DNA from: Enterococcus durans NBRC 100479 = LMG 10746
GTDB taxonomy: Bacteria > Bacillota > Bacilli > Lactobacillales > Enterococcaceae
Length of the DNA: 64,000 bases
Direction of reading: 5' to 3'
NCBI RefSeq assembly: GCF_001544215.1
Contig: NZ_BCQB01000005.1
Coordinates: 1-64,000, forward strand
In this document: positions 26,368-36,543 of the stretch, in pieces
Layout of the letters: every line of letters begins with the position of its first letter
How positions within the stretch are numbered: the first letter of the stretch is position 1
Notes under the pieces: generated by a model
The model's database searches: none
What the model saw: the letters and a program-made list of their open reading frames with translations, nothing else
What the model was told of the DNA's origin: nothing
Made by a program: the position numbers and the translations under genes

Positions 26368-27768
26368 TTGCAATTGAACCTTTTCTATCGAAAATTAAAA
26401 CGGCGAAGTCAGCGTTATGCTACAACCCATTTTTCATCCATCCAGATCATTGTTTTTTATTATGTATTGATGACGATTGTTTCTTTAGGGCTCTTCTATA
26501 TTCCTATTTTTCGTCAACCAGATAGTCATGTTCCATTTGTTGATATGTTGTTCATGGCTATCAGTACAGTTAGTGTTACTGGACTGACGACTTTTGATAT
26601 CAGTTCCGTATTTAATGATAATGGTGTCATTTTACTTGAAGTTTTGTTTCAAGTCGGTGGTTTGGGTATCATGATGATCTCTACTGCGTTCATCATCTTT
26701 TCTAAACGGAGAATTACTTTGAGACAAAGAAAATTGATCATGACAGACATGAATCAACCACGTTTATCAGGAATCGTTCGTCTGATTCGGATCACATTTA
26801 CGATCTTGCTGTGGTTCCAAATCATTTTTGGTACATTCTTCTCGATTTATTTTTATTATCGAGGCTATTTTGACCATTGGCGTGATGCCATTTTTTATGG
26901 ATTCTATCAATCCATATCTGCTGTGACTAACTCTGGTTTTGATGTGACAGGCCAGTCCATCGAACCCTTTGCACATGATTATCTTTTCTTGATCCTTATC
27001 ATGTTTTTGATTTTTATCGGAGGGATCGGCTTCCCTGTCTTGATGGAATTTCGTGAATGGTTGCTTTACAAACGATCGAAAGCCAAGCTACCATTTCGTT
27101 TTTCCCTTTTTACAAAATTAGCCGTACTAGCCTTTGTCATCTTGTTCATTGGAGGAACCATCTTGATCTATCTTCTTGAGAAAGATCATCTATTTCAAGA
27201 TGCTAGTTTAAGTGTCCAGTGGATCAATTCGATGTTTTATTCTATGACCACAAGAAATGCTGGTCTGCAGATCCATGATTTAGGAAATTTCCAAATCACT
27301 ACATTGATTGTTTTCTCCTTACTCATGTTTATCGGTTGTAGCCCTAGTTCAGTTGGTGGTGGTATCCGTACAACAACTGTTGCGATCATTGGCCTTTACC
27401 TTTATTCGTTCCTTAAAAGTGAAGATAACATCAATATATTCGGTCGAAAAATCGACGAAGATGATGTGCGAAAATCTGTTGTTGTCTTCATGTTATCTTT
27501 GGGAATGTGCTTTTTTTGCATCGTTTTCTTATCCGCAACTGAAAATCAGACCTTGATTTCAATCATCGTTGAAGTCACTTCTGCTTTTGGAACCACTGGT
27601 CTTTCTTTAGGGATCACTGGAGACTTATCGATTGTTGGCAAAATTACGATTGCGGCCCTGATGTTCATCGGCCGCATCGGCATGCTTTATACGCTGATGC
27701 TCTTTGTTCCTAAAGAAACACGAGATTTAGGTTACGAATACCCAACTGAAAAAATCATTATCGGTTGA
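26368..27768 (+). CDS. ktrB: KtrB/TrkH-type potassium channel subunit
   Basis: Ion-conducting subunit of the Ktr potassium uptake system. The 466-residue protein has four M1-P-M2 repeats with selectivity-filter signatures in VSVTGLTTFD, ISAVTNSGFD, MTTRNAGL and SAFGTTGLS. The TTG start follows AAGGAGG with an eight-base spacer, so I accept TTG. The RCK partner KtrA is not in the window. Terminates into the repeat-rich gap 27769-28263. Confidence 0.92.
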   Translation: MQLNLFYRKLKRRSQRYATTHFSSIQIIVFYYVLMTIVSLGLFYIPIFRQPDSHVPFVDMLFMAISTVSVTGLTTFDISSVFNDNGVILLEVLFQVGGLGIMMISTAFIIFSKRRITLRQRKLIMTDMNQPRLSGIVRLIRITFTILLWFQIIFGTFFSIYFYYRGYFDHWRDAIFYGFYQSISAVTNSGFDVTGQSIEPFAHDYLFLILIMFLIFIGGIGFPVLMEFREWLLYKRSKAKLPFRFSLFTKLAVLAFVILFIGGTILIYLLEKDHLFQDASLSVQWINSMFYSMTTRNAGLQIHDLGNFQITTLIVFSLLMFIGCSPSSVGGGIRTTTVAIIGLYLYSFLKSEDNINIFGRKIDEDDVRKSVVVFMLSLGMCFFCIVFLSATENQTLISIIVEVTSAFGTTGLSLGITGDLSIVGKITIAALMFIGRIGMLYTLMLFVPKETRDLGYEYPTEKIIIG

Positions 27769-27791
27769 TCTCTTCACTCTGTTCGAATAAG

Positions 27792-27961
27792 TAGCGTGGA
27801 ATGTGGGACAAATCTAACAATCAGGTTTGCTACAGACTCTCGAATAAACGGCGGGAGCAGAAGCAACTCCTTCTTAAATAAGCCGAAATTCACAAAAATT
27901 TGAAAAGCAATTTTCGTTCATTTCTTCTTATTTCTCGAAGTTAAACACTTCTGTCCCAGCC
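27792..27961 (+). repeat. interspersed GGGACA-hairpin repeat, copy 3
   Basis: From GTGGAATGTGGGACAAAT to ACTTCTGTCCCAGCC, with the core CGGGAGCAGAAGCAACTCC, the segment AAATTCACAAAAATTTGAAA, and TTCTTCTTATTTCTCGAAG. Near full length, about 165-170 bp. It lies between ktrB and murT. Confidence 0.8.
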
Positions 27962-27984
27962 TTTTTTCATCCAATTTCTCAAAC

Positions 27985-28120
27985 CTAAACGACTTTCGTC
28001 TCGACCTCTTCTAAATACGAAAAAGCAGTGGATCAAAAACATCTCCTTCAGAAGTAAGTCAAAATCCACAAAATTTGAAAACAAATTCCGTGATCTCTCA
28101 TTTTTCGGAGTGAAACATGG
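27985..28120 (+). repeat. diverged second repeat copy in tandem with copy 3
   Basis: AAAGCAGTGGATCAAAAACA, CTCCTTCAGAAGTAAG, AAAATCCACAAAATTTGAAA and TTTTTCGGAGTGAAACATGG follow the same order of landmarks as in copy 3 but are more diverged. Together the two copies fill most of 27769-28263. Confidence 0.5.
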
Positions 28121-28263
28121 CACGATCGCGTTTCTTTTTCGTTTTTCTTCCTTGGTATCGTAATCATTTCTTAAAAAAAAGAAAAGCAATTTAACCTTTT
28201 TTTGAACATATGGTATTATTAGTTGAATTTACTCGTCGCTAAGACGTTTTTGGAGGTTACATA

Positions 28264-29616
28264 ATGGGAATACGCAGCCAATTTGCGATTGCTGTCGGAA
28301 AGACATCACAATGGGCATTAAAAACCTTCTTAAAAGGAGGTTCAAGTTTACCTGGTCAACTTGCACTTAAGATCGATCCACATCTTTTAGATACCTTAGC
28401 TAAGGATTATCAAGTAGTAGTAGTAACCGGTACAAACGGAAAAACACTCACTACAGCCTTAACTGTAAATATATTACGTCAGCAATACGACGAAGTCTTA
28501 ACGAATCCGACAGGAGCTAACATGGTCCAAGGAATCGTCTCCACCTTTTTACAAGCAAAACAAAAAAAGGGACAAAAGAAATTCGCTGTACTAGAAATCG
28601 ATGAAGCTAGTTTAAGTAAAGTGACAGAGTACATCAAACCAGAATTATTCTTATTCACTAACATCTTCCGTGATCAAATGGATCGTTATGGGGAAATCTA
28701 TACGACCTATAAAATGATCGTTGATGGTGCGGCAAAGTCTCCAGAAGCTACAATCATCAGCAATGGTGACTCACCGATCTTCAATTCTGTTGACACAGTT
28801 AATCCACGCAAGTATTACGGATTTGATCATGAAGAAGACCGTGAACAACTGGCTCACTACAATACAGATGGTGTTTTGTGTCCGAATTGCCATCATCTCT
28901 TACATTATAAAATGATCACTTATGCTAATTTGGGGAAATACTACTGTCCAAACTGCGATTTTAAGCGACCTGAATTAGATTATCGCTTGACTGACATGGT
29001 AAGAATGGATAATGTATCTGCTGATTTCGTCATCGATGACCATGAATACAGCATCGAAGTCGGCGGAATGTACAATGTCTACAATGCATTAGCAGCTACC
29101 GCTGTTGCAGAATATTACGGCGTTACTCCTGAAAAGATCAAGCAAGGACTTGGCTATGATGAAAAAGTCTTTGGGCGACAAGAAATCATCGACATCGCAG
29201 GGAAAAAATGCACCTTGGTCCTTGTAAAAAATCCTGTCGGGATCAATCAGGTGATCGACATGATCGGTTTGGCACCTTATCCGTTCTCACTTGTTGCATT
29301 ATTAAATGCTAATTATGCAGACGGAATCGACGTTAGTTGGATTTGGGATGGGAACTTCGAAGATTTTGCAACTATGGATATCCCTGCTGTCGTTTCAGGT
29401 GGTGACCGTCATACGGATATGACATTACGTCTAAAAGTTGCGGGTGTACCAGAGGAAAAAATCACGGAAACGAAAGAAATTGCGGAAACGATTGAAGCAA
29501 TCAAAAAACTACCGACTGACCATGTTTATATTTTAGCTACTTATACAGCTGTCTTACAGTTGCGTAAAGAACTAGCAAATCAAGGATTTATTAAGGGAGG
29601 GATGAATCGTGGCTAA
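28264..29616 (+). CDS. murT: lipid II isoglutaminyl synthase, Mur ligase subunit MurT
   Basis: With GatD, amidates the alpha-carboxyl of D-Glu in lipid II. The 450-residue protein is a Mur ligase-like enzyme with P-loop [12 protein letters not shown] (about 52-63), a central zinc ribbon with two CPNC pairs ([11 protein letters not shown] and [11 protein letters not shown], about 203-240) and the C-terminal DUF1727 domain. Ribosome site TTGGAGG. It overlaps gatD by 8 bases. Complete and typical. Confidence 0.96.
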   Translation: MGIRSQFAIAVGKTSQWALKTFLKGGSSLPGQLALKIDPHLLDTLAKDYQVVVVTGTNGKTLTTALTVNILRQQYDEVLTNPTGANMVQGIVSTFLQAKQKKGQKKFAVLEIDEASLSKVTEYIKPELFLFTNIFRDQMDRYGEIYTTYKMIVDGAAKSPEATIISNGDSPIFNSVDTVNPRKYYGFDHEEDREQLAHYNTDGVLCPNCHHLLHYKMITYANLGKYYCPNCDFKRPELDYRLTDMVRMDNVSADFVIDDHEYSIEVGGMYNVYNALAATAVAEYYGVTPEKIKQGLGYDEKVFGRQEIIDIAGKKCTLVLVKNPVGINQVIDMIGLAPYPFSLVALLNANYADGIDVSWIWDGNFEDFATMDIPAVVSGGDRHTDMTLRLKVAGVPEEKITETKEIAETIEAIKKLPTDHVYILATYTAVLQLRKELANQGFIKGGMNRG

Positions 29617-30307
29617 TTATGAATTGACTATTGCTCATCTTTATGGAAATCTCATGAATACTTATGGTGATAACGGAAATCTATTGATGCTCAAATATGT
29701 AGCAAAAAAGTTAGGGATTACCTGCCATACTGAAATCGTCAGCATCCATGAACCTTTTGATCCTGACAAATACGATTTAGTCTTCTTTGGCGGAGGACAA
29801 GATTTTGAGCAATTGATCATCTCAAAAGATATCCAAGAGAAGAAAGAAGCATTGACAAACTATATCGAGAATAATGGCGTAATGTTGGCTATCTGCGGTG
29901 GCTATCAGCTTTTAGGCCATTACTATATGGGCGCAAACGGCGAAAAGATACAAGGAATCAGTGCGCTGGATCACTACACACTAAGCCAAGAGAACAATCG
30001 TTTTATCGGGGACATCGTGATCCATAATGAAGAATTCGATGAAACGTATTATGGTTTCGAAAATCACAATGGGCGAACTTTTTTAGGTGAGGGTGAACGT
30101 CCATTAGGTAAAGTCGTTCAAGGCCAAGGGAATAACGGAGAAGATAAATCCGAAGGTGTGATCTATAAGAATGTCTACGGTTCTTATTTCCATGGTCCGA
30201 TCCTTGCTAGAAACGAACATCTGGCAGAACGTCTGATTCGCTTATCCTTGGAACAACGATACGGAAAAGATTTAGATTTACCAACGTTGCAAGAAGCACT
30301 TGCATAA
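29609..30307 (+). CDS. gatD: lipid II isoglutaminyl synthase, glutaminase subunit GatD
   Basis: Class I glutamine amidotransferase that supplies ammonia to MurT. The 232-residue protein has the nucleophile Cys in [12 protein letters not shown] (about residue 94), [10 protein letters not shown] upstream, and the catalytic His in [12 protein letters not shown] (about residue 195). Start overlaps murT (GTG, after AGGGAGG). Complete. Confidence 0.96.
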   Translation: MANYELTIAHLYGNLMNTYGDNGNLLMLKYVAKKLGITCHTEIVSIHEPFDPDKYDLVFFGGGQDFEQLIISKDIQEKKEALTNYIENNGVMLAICGGYQLLGHYYMGANGEKIQGISALDHYTLSQENNRFIGDIVIHNEEFDETYYGFENHNGRTFLGEGERPLGKVVQGQGNNGEDKSEGVIYKNVYGSYFHGPILARNEHLAERLIRLSLEQRYGKDLDLPTLQEALA

Positions 30308-30340
30308 CAATTAAGAGACAGAGAATCGATTCTGACACAC

Positions 30341-30507
30341 GAGCGTGGGACAAAAGTAAAAAACACTTTTGTCCGATTCTTTAAAAACGAATAAACGGTG
30401 GGAGCAGAATCAACTCCAAGAAATAAGCCGAAATTCACAAAAATTTGAAAAGCAATTTCGTTAATTTCTTCTTATTTCTTGGATTTAAACACCTCTGTCC
30501 CAGCCTC
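30341..30507 (+). repeat. interspersed GGGACA-hairpin repeat, copy 4
   Basis: GAGCGTGGGACAAAAGTA, a short loop, then TACTTTTG-like pairing; core GGTGGGAGCAGAATCAACTC; AAATTCACAAAAATTTGAAA; TTCTTCTTATTTCTTGG; end CTCTGTCCCAGCCTC. The full-length reference copy in this window. It separates gatD from the end of the secretion locus. Confidence 0.85.
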
Positions 30508-30581
30508 GTTCGAATGAATGGTTCCCTTGTCTCTTTTTTGTCCATTTTTTTGTGCTATCACCTAAGTTGAACACTAACCCT

Positions 30582-31613
30582 TCACTCTGTCTCCACAGCC
30601 CCCTCCCCTATTTTTTCTAATCTCTCTTGCCATAAAGAACTGTTTTTATGATCCTCTTTTTTCTCATAAAGCTCAATGAAATCATTGATGATCATTGCTT
30701 GATCGATATATGCACGTAAAATTTGTTTTTCCTCTTCCTGATTAATCAATTCAAGCGCTTGTTGGGCTTCTGAGATTTTTCTTTCTTTCAGAAAGGCTAG
30801 TGCTTGCCGTTGATAGCCTTCATCTAATTTTCTGGATAATTCATCGCTTTTCAAACGTTTATTCAATAATTCTGCTTCTGCCAACATCTCTAATTCAAGG
30901 TAGGCCAATGCCAGCATTACTTGCCGTCTTTCTGACAACGTTTTAGGATAATGTCCGATCACCTTTTGCCATTCTTTCGCCACAAATGCTAGATCAAACT
31001 GAGCATTTTCCGATGGAAATCGATCATTTATTTTTTTTAACCAGACATATTCCTTTTCCTCAACTAGATAGTCGACCAATTCATCGTGCTGTTGCGGATA
31101 AGCTTCTACTGCTTCAAAGTAGGCTTTTTTTTGTAGTAATTGTTCCCAGCTGTCTTGTTTTACCAACGTTTCGCTTGCTGTTTTTTCAGAAGGAACAAAA
31201 AAATAGTCTAAGATGAGTTTTCCCAAAATAATGAAAGTCGCTATACTGATACTCAAAAGAATGCATCGTTTAGCAAATGTATTGAATCTACCAGTCTTTG
31301 TATCATTTCGCATTTTTAACGGATTATTACGCTCCTTAATTCTCCCTTTCTTTACAGTAGTTTCATCCATTTCTACTGTATTGACATGCGCTGCGATGAT
31401 CTCTTCGATGGGATCTTTGAAAGGAAACTGCAATTCTAACGTATACAACAGTCGATTTCTTCGATTATAGATCCGTATTCGACAACTGCCTGAATGATTC
31501 ACTGTTTGCTTATTTATGTTTTCTAATAGCGTTAGTGCCTCAAAAATTGGTAATCGGTCTTCTTCTATCCCTAGTCTTTGTATCCGATCAATCAGTACGA
31601 TTTCTTTTGCCAC
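30582..31613 (-). CDS. unknown single-pass membrane protein, last gene of the T4SS-like block
   Basis: About 343 residues. The N-terminal cytoplasmic part (about 1-135) contains a beta-rich segment (SCRIRIYNRRNRLLYTLELQF). One membrane helix (ILLSISIATFIILGKLILDYFF, about 140-162) follows, then an external or helical region of about 180 residues rich in Glu/Leu and TPR-like in look (YPKTLSERRQVMLALAYLEL, QALAFLKERKISEAQQALEL). The layout of small N-domain, one helix and helical tail recalls EssB of type VII systems, but no motif proves it. The GTG start at 31613 has AAAGGG eight bases upstream. I do not recognise the family. Confidence 0.6.
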   Translation of the reverse strand: MAKEIVLIDRIQRLGIEEDRLPIFEALTLLENINKQTVNHSGSCRIRIYNRRNRLLYTLELQFPFKDPIEEIIAAHVNTVEMDETTVKKGRIKERNNPLKMRNDTKTGRFNTFAKRCILLSISIATFIILGKLILDYFFVPSEKTASETLVKQDSWEQLLQKKAYFEAVEAYPQQHDELVDYLVEEKEYVWLKKINDRFPSENAQFDLAFVAKEWQKVIGHYPKTLSERRQVMLALAYLELEMLAEAELLNKRLKSDELSRKLDEGYQRQALAFLKERKISEAQQALELINQEEEKQILRAYIDQAMIINDFIELYEKKEDHKNSSLWQERLEKIGEGAVETE

Positions 31614-31661
31614 TAAAAACACCCTTTTTCATTGGACCACGCTTCACTTTATTGTCTGCTA

Positions 31662-32186
31662 TCAAGGATTTGAGAATTCCAAATATTCATAGTCGTCTAC
31701 CAAAAAATCAGTTTTTACTTCATCATACAAATAAGTAATCTTTAACGTTACTATTTTTTCAAGATTTCTTGTCACTACGTTTCCTTCTTGATTGACTAAA
31801 TCAATTTTTCTCTTTATTTCACTTATAACTTCGAAACGCCGATCATTTTCTTTTCGAATATAATTTTTACTGTCAAGAAATACAGAGTGACTAAAAAAAT
31901 GCGGATTTGATTTTCCTTGGTCAATTTTTGATTTTTCATTTTCTTTTGCCTTTTCTGTCAAAAAAATCTCATAGTTTGAATAATTTTCTCCACTTGTTTT
32001 AAATGAAAAAAATGAGAGTAAAAATTTATTTACTTGTGTATCTTTCAGCGCTTCTACCGATGGATCATGTGCTTTTTCTTGCAAATATGCCCGCTTTTCA
32101 AGTGATCTTCCTATACTGATCATCACGCTTGTACTTAAACAAAAAAATAACCCAGCCAAAACAAAAGCTTTTTTATGACGCATCAT
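31662..32186 (-). CDS. VirB8/TcpC-like single-pass protein of the T4SS-like block
   Basis: A 174-residue protein with one N-terminal membrane helix (AFVLAGLFFCLSTSVMISIG, about 7-26) and an extracellular domain. The order VNKFLLSFFSFKTSGENYSNYEIFL and, near the end, IVTLKITYLYDEVKTDF suggests the NTF2-like fold of VirB8/TcpC scaffold proteins of conjugative systems. This is inference from size, topology and position. Its ATG overlaps the stop of the cell-wall hydrolase gene (TAATG), so translation is coupled. Confidence 0.55.
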   Translation of the reverse strand: MMRHKKAFVLAGLFFCLSTSVMISIGRSLEKRAYLQEKAHDPSVEALKDTQVNKFLLSFFSFKTSGENYSNYEIFLTEKAKENEKSKIDQGKSNPHFFSHSVFLDSKNYIRKENDRRFEVISEIKRKIDLVNQEGNVVTRNLEKIVTLKITYLYDEVKTDFLVDDYEYLEFSNP

Positions 32187-34109
32187 TAGTCGTTCCTTTC
32201 TACGATCCGATAAAAATAAACTGGGGCTGCCTGTGCATCTCCATAGTAGCCTTCAAATGGTGTGATCACAATATCTCCTTTCTGACCAAACCCTTTTTTC
32301 GTTGCAGGTGTACAATGTAAGATTGTTTGCCCTTCATTGTCTAAAAAAAAAGCCTGTATGACCATAATCACCGGCTGAACCTCCCTTTTCTCCCCAAATA
32401 AATAAATCACCCGCTCTAATCTCATTGCGAGTGATTGCTTTCAAAACTGTTCCTTCCAAGCCATATAAAGTTTCTGTATTTCCAAAAGGTATGTTGCTCC
32501 CTAGCTCATTCATTACCCATATCACGAAAGAAGAACAGTCATGATATGGCCATGTTCCTCGATTGCTTCCTTGTGAATATTGGACATTTGTTTGATGCAG
32601 ACTTTTTGCTTTCACTAAAAGCTGTTGAGCGAAAGACGAGCCAGAGTTCCAGAACAAACTCATATCTGTACTTCCTCCTAACTGAACTAGCAGTTGCTTG
32701 ATAGCTGGCACCCAGTAATGATTCAGTCCTGTTGGATCGTTGTCTGCACCTACTGGGCAATACACACTGCCAAGTCGTTCCACCGTTGTAAGCTGTCGCT
32801 CCACAATCAAATTTTTTAGCGTTCTTCCCGTTGCTTCAATCCCTTCGTCTAAACTTGGATAGCTAACAAGCTCATTTTCAGACATCAAACCGGCTGGATT
32901 ATTGTTTTCAATAATTCCCTGGCTTGTTCCCCAAGCACTTTCATGGATCATGATCGCAGCAAAAATGACAGGTGAAAGACCGTTTTTCTTTGCTTCTGTG
33001 ATGATTTTGTCTGCTTTGTCACTAAAAGCATGACAATGTAGGGCAATGGTTTGACGAAAGCGTCCTTCATCAAATGACTGATTTTGAAAATCTAGCATTT
33101 CATCCGGTTTTTCCACATATTCTACTTGTGGAAAATAAAAGCTAGGATTTACCATGTTTGCTTTTTTTGAATATTCAATCGTCAACTCATTTTCTTTTAT
33201 CACATTCCCTATAAGATCACCTGCTTTGATTTCCGAGGTATTGTTGACCAGTGGCGAAACATTTGTCAACCGTAGTTTCCGATCATGTGATTCGACGTGA
33301 ATCGCACCATCGGCGATGATTACTTTACCAGCTAAAGGAGAAAAAACTTCTTCATTCTCCTTTGCTTGTAGCTTGATTCCGTTGAAACACGCCTTTACCT
33401 GATCCTTCACGTAATAGCCATAGCGCTGATTGATCTGTATGTTTTCTTCTTTGAAGGGCGAATGCAATTCAACTAGATGGGGGTATGGTCCAACTTCCAT
33501 TTTAAGATGCAGCCGTTGTTTCAATTCCTCTGACCACTCGATGATTTGGCTCAAATACCGAGTCCTTAGTTGGCTGTTCTTGGTATCTGGATCAAGTTCC
33601 CACAATTGATCATGTAACAAGTTCAATTTACTTTTGAATGCTTGATTTGCTAACTGGAATTCATCTGCTTGTATATCTAAATAGGAAAGAATGCTATCAA
33701 TATCACTTTTGATTGTCTTTGCTACATGCTCGGTACGCTCGTGATTGATTTTAGTGCCTGAATGTTTTTTGAGAATCAGTGTCTTGTCTGCATCTAATTC
33801 TGTTAAATATGTCCAAACCTTTGTCAACTCTAATTCATCCGCCTGGGTCACCATTGAAGAAACCATGCTGAAGATCCCCATTATCATAACTATCAATGAA
33901 AGTGTAAGGACTGCTGCAAATTTCAATAAAAAACTTTGTGTCGATGATTTCTTCCATTCTCTTTTTTTGTTACTTCGTCTTCCCTGAAAAAAGAAAAAAT
34001 TTACTGTTCTTTCTACACGTGATTTACTTATTTTCCTGAGAAAAATTCTATTCCGTACTTCCTCTATCTGCTTTATCTTGTCCCTCACTTCTCTTTTCTT
34101 GAGCTGCAT
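32186..34109 (-). pseudogene. T4SS cell-wall hydrolase (muramidase-like plus NlpC/P60), frameshifted at a T9 run
   Basis: VirB1-type lytic protein that opens peptidoglycan for a secretion channel. The first frame (591 codons) holds a membrane helix near 62-82, a degenerate M23-like region around 215-300, a glucosaminidase/lysozyme-like domain (FAAIMIHESAWGTSQGI, about 395-411) and most of an NlpC/P60 domain with Cys in YHDCSSFV and His in DYGHTGFFF. The transcript then has nine T (32343-32351); removing one T joins FF to LDNEGQTILHCTPATKKGFG in the next frame, completing the domain and ending at 32186. Either a lesion, a switchable homopolymer, or a sequencing error. Confidence 0.75.
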
Positions 34110-36543
34110 CTTGTTTTACTTTTATCCTTTCCTCTGGATCTGTCGTCATCAATTCATACAGTTTGGAAGGTGATTCTACGATATTGGAAAATGGTAGTAT
34201 CACCTGACCTGCTCGTATCAGCCCAGCGCCCTTCGCAGGATGGATCAATTGCTTTTGCTGTTCAGCAGATAAGTGAAAAAGCAAAGCCAGTTCATCTAAA
34301 TCACTTTTTGCTTGTTTTAGCATAATGATGAATTCAGTATTACTCAACATTCGTCGTGCTTTGTCTGAGAGTAGTAAAGTTTCTACATTTTGCGTAATCC
34401 CTGTCGGAATAGCTCCCCATTTTCGAATACGACTCCACAATTCAAAAAAATAGTTTTCACAATAAGGATCGCTCAGCATCAATTGCATCTTATCGATATA
34501 AATCCAAGTTGTAATCCCTTTTTCGCGATTACGAACCACTCGATTCCACACTTGTTCTAATACAACCATCATGCCAAAAGTCTTTAATTGGCTACCTAAT
34601 TGTTTGGTATTGTAGATAATAAATCGCTTATTCAACTGGATATTGGTTGGACGAGAAAAAATAGCTAATGATCCTTCAATATACAATTCTAAGTCCAAGA
34701 CAAGCGCCTGTGCCTCTTCTTCTGGCTGTTCTTTTAATAAGGAAAACCATTCATTTCCCAGTGTCGGCATGCTTTTTCTCGCTGAATGATAATACTGGAC
34801 ATAAGTCAGCCGAGTCACTCGATCAATGATCGAACGTTGTGCAGAATTCAAGCCCACAGTACCCCCAATCAATGCTTCAAAAGCAGTCAGAATGAAATCG
34901 GATTTCAATTTTATTGGATCTGTTTCACCTTGAAAATCACCTGAAATATCTAATAGATTTATGAAAGTATCTGTATTTGGTGCAATTTTGATGATTTGTG
35001 CATCGAAAGCTTTTCCGATCCGCGTATCTTCATCTTCTGGATCCATTGAAATGATTTCGTCTTCTGGATTTTTTAATAGCGTAGTGATTTCTTCATATTT
35101 TTTTGCTACACCTTTTCCTGACCCTGAACTTCCTAAAATCATCCCGCTAGGTGTATTCAATCGCTTACGATCAATTTGAATAGCATTTTTTGTTAATTCG
35201 TTTCTTCCATAATATTTTCCATTTTCATGACTAAGGTCTTGTGCTGTAAAAGGAAGAAAGATTGCAGTACTTGTAGTTGTAAGGGTCCGCTGAGTCATGA
35301 CCCAATTTTTGCCAAAAGGAAGAACAGAATTCAAACCTTCCATCTGTAAATAGTCTAAATGATTAAAGCCGCAGCCATACTTTCTGCCTATGCGTAGCAC
35401 CTGCTTTGCAATATCCGCTAACAGCTCTTTTTTATCTGTTTTAAAATAAACGAAAATAGAAACAAAAAATAAATTTTGTCCTGCTTTTCTCAAATCATCG
35501 AGTAATAATTTTGCTTCATCAATGCTGGTTGTCAGCTCATAGGGAATACTAGAATATGGATCATATCCTTTTTGCAGCGCTTTTCTTTGGGAAGCAACTT
35601 TATCTCCTTCCATATAGGCTTGTTTTCTTTGTATAAGATGATTCGCTTGGTCAGAGGCGATGGGATCAATATGAATAGACAATCTCATTTCTTCAGGAAT
35701 CTCCAGCAATCCTGAAATAACTTTATCTGTTAAATTAGCAGGATAGTCTTTTAAATATAGTATTTGTCCATATGACTCTTCTATTTCAAAATAATTCTTC
35801 TTTTTAACATTTAGACTCATAGGTGCAATGCTTGCTTTTGTAGATAATCCGTTATAGATAAGATCAGAATAGTTGAAATCAAAAGAAGCAGTTGAGTGTA
35901 ATAAATGATGTATCAGCCGTAATCGACTCAATCCGTCCATTTTTTGACATTTCGAACCGATTTCTGTTAGACTATCGCTCAATGTCTGTTCAGCTCTAGC
36001 TAATAACTGTTTTGCTTGATCCAGTTCCTTGGCAGGCATGGTGAATGTTAAATAATTTTCTTTGATAAAGTTGTTCTCGCCTGCATGGATTTTTTTACTC
36101 AATAGATCATTCAATTCTTCGCGATACTCATCATACGCATTGCCTATTTTTTTATAGAAAAGCTCCTTCTTTAATTTTCCCTTTCTGATTTTCTTTTTTA
36201 CGAGTGTAACATTCAAGTGCATCGTCTCTTCGCAACTGTTCAGCAATGCGCAGTATTTAGTAAAAATACTTTGTTGTTCTTCCTTAGAGGCGATTTGATA
36301 ATTGATATCAGAAAATTGGATACTCTTGGAATAGTAATTTGTACTCAATTCACAAATCCCACTCTCAAACATCTTTTCATAACGTAGCATTGATTGGACA
36401 TCACGTTTAGGTGCCTGCTTTTTCTGTCTTTTTCCACGCTGTTGTTTTTGCTTTTTTAGTACGCGTAAAAATTTAGAATTCTTAATTGCTGTATTCTGTA
36501 TATTTCTTGCTTCTTTTTGTTTCCTTTTTTGCCAAGGTCTCAT
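34048..36543 (-). CDS. VirB4-like T4SS ATPase with altered Walker B
   Basis: Motor ATPase of the conjugative-type channel (TraE/CagE/VirB4 family), 831 residues. The N terminus is very basic; the Walker A motif GSSGSGKG is at about 470-478. The Walker B region reads WIYIDKMQLML, with Asp684 followed by Lys685 (AAG at 34489-34491) where VirB4 proteins have Glu; that Glu activates water for ATP hydrolysis. The later motif ITQNVETLL is normal. ATP binding may persist, hydrolysis probably not. GGAGGTGA precedes ATG; it overlaps both neighbours by 62 bases. Confidence 0.88.
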   Translation of the reverse strand: MRPWQKRKQKEARNIQNTAIKNSKFLRVLKKQKQQRGKRQKKQAPKRDVQSMLRYEKMFESGICELSTNYYSKSIQFSDINYQIASKEEQQSIFTKYCALLNSCEETMHLNVTLVKKKIRKGKLKKELFYKKIGNAYDEYREELNDLLSKKIHAGENNFIKENYLTFTMPAKELDQAKQLLARAEQTLSDSLTEIGSKCQKMDGLSRLRLIHHLLHSTASFDFNYSDLIYNGLSTKASIAPMSLNVKKKNYFEIEESYGQILYLKDYPANLTDKVISGLLEIPEEMRLSIHIDPIASDQANHLIQRKQAYMEGDKVASQRKALQKGYDPYSSIPYELTTSIDEAKLLLDDLRKAGQNLFFVSIFVYFKTDKKELLADIAKQVLRIGRKYGCGFNHLDYLQMEGLNSVLPFGKNWVMTQRTLTTTSTAIFLPFTAQDLSHENGKYYGRNELTKNAIQIDRKRLNTPSGMILGSSGSGKGVAKKYEEITTLLKNPEDEIISMDPEDEDTRIGKAFDAQIIKIAPNTDTFINLLDISGDFQGETDPIKLKSDFILTAFEALIGGTVGLNSAQRSIIDRVTRLTYVQYYHSARKSMPTLGNEWFSLLKEQPEEEAQALVLDLELYIEGSLAIFSRPTNIQLNKRFIIYNTKQLGSQLKTFGMMVVLEQVWNRVVRNREKGITTWIYIDKMQLMLSDPYCENYFFELWSRIRKWGAIPTGITQNVETLLLSDKARRMLSNTEFIIMLKQAKSDLDELALLFHLSAEQQKQLIHPAKGAGLIRAGQVILPFSNIVESPSKLYELMTTDPEERIKVKQDAAQEKRSEGQDKADRGSTE

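Noticed and set aside
32186-32425. Independent 79-codon gene after the NlpC frame
   Set aside because: Its sequence completes the NlpC/P60 domain of the preceding frame, with the switch exactly at a T9 run.
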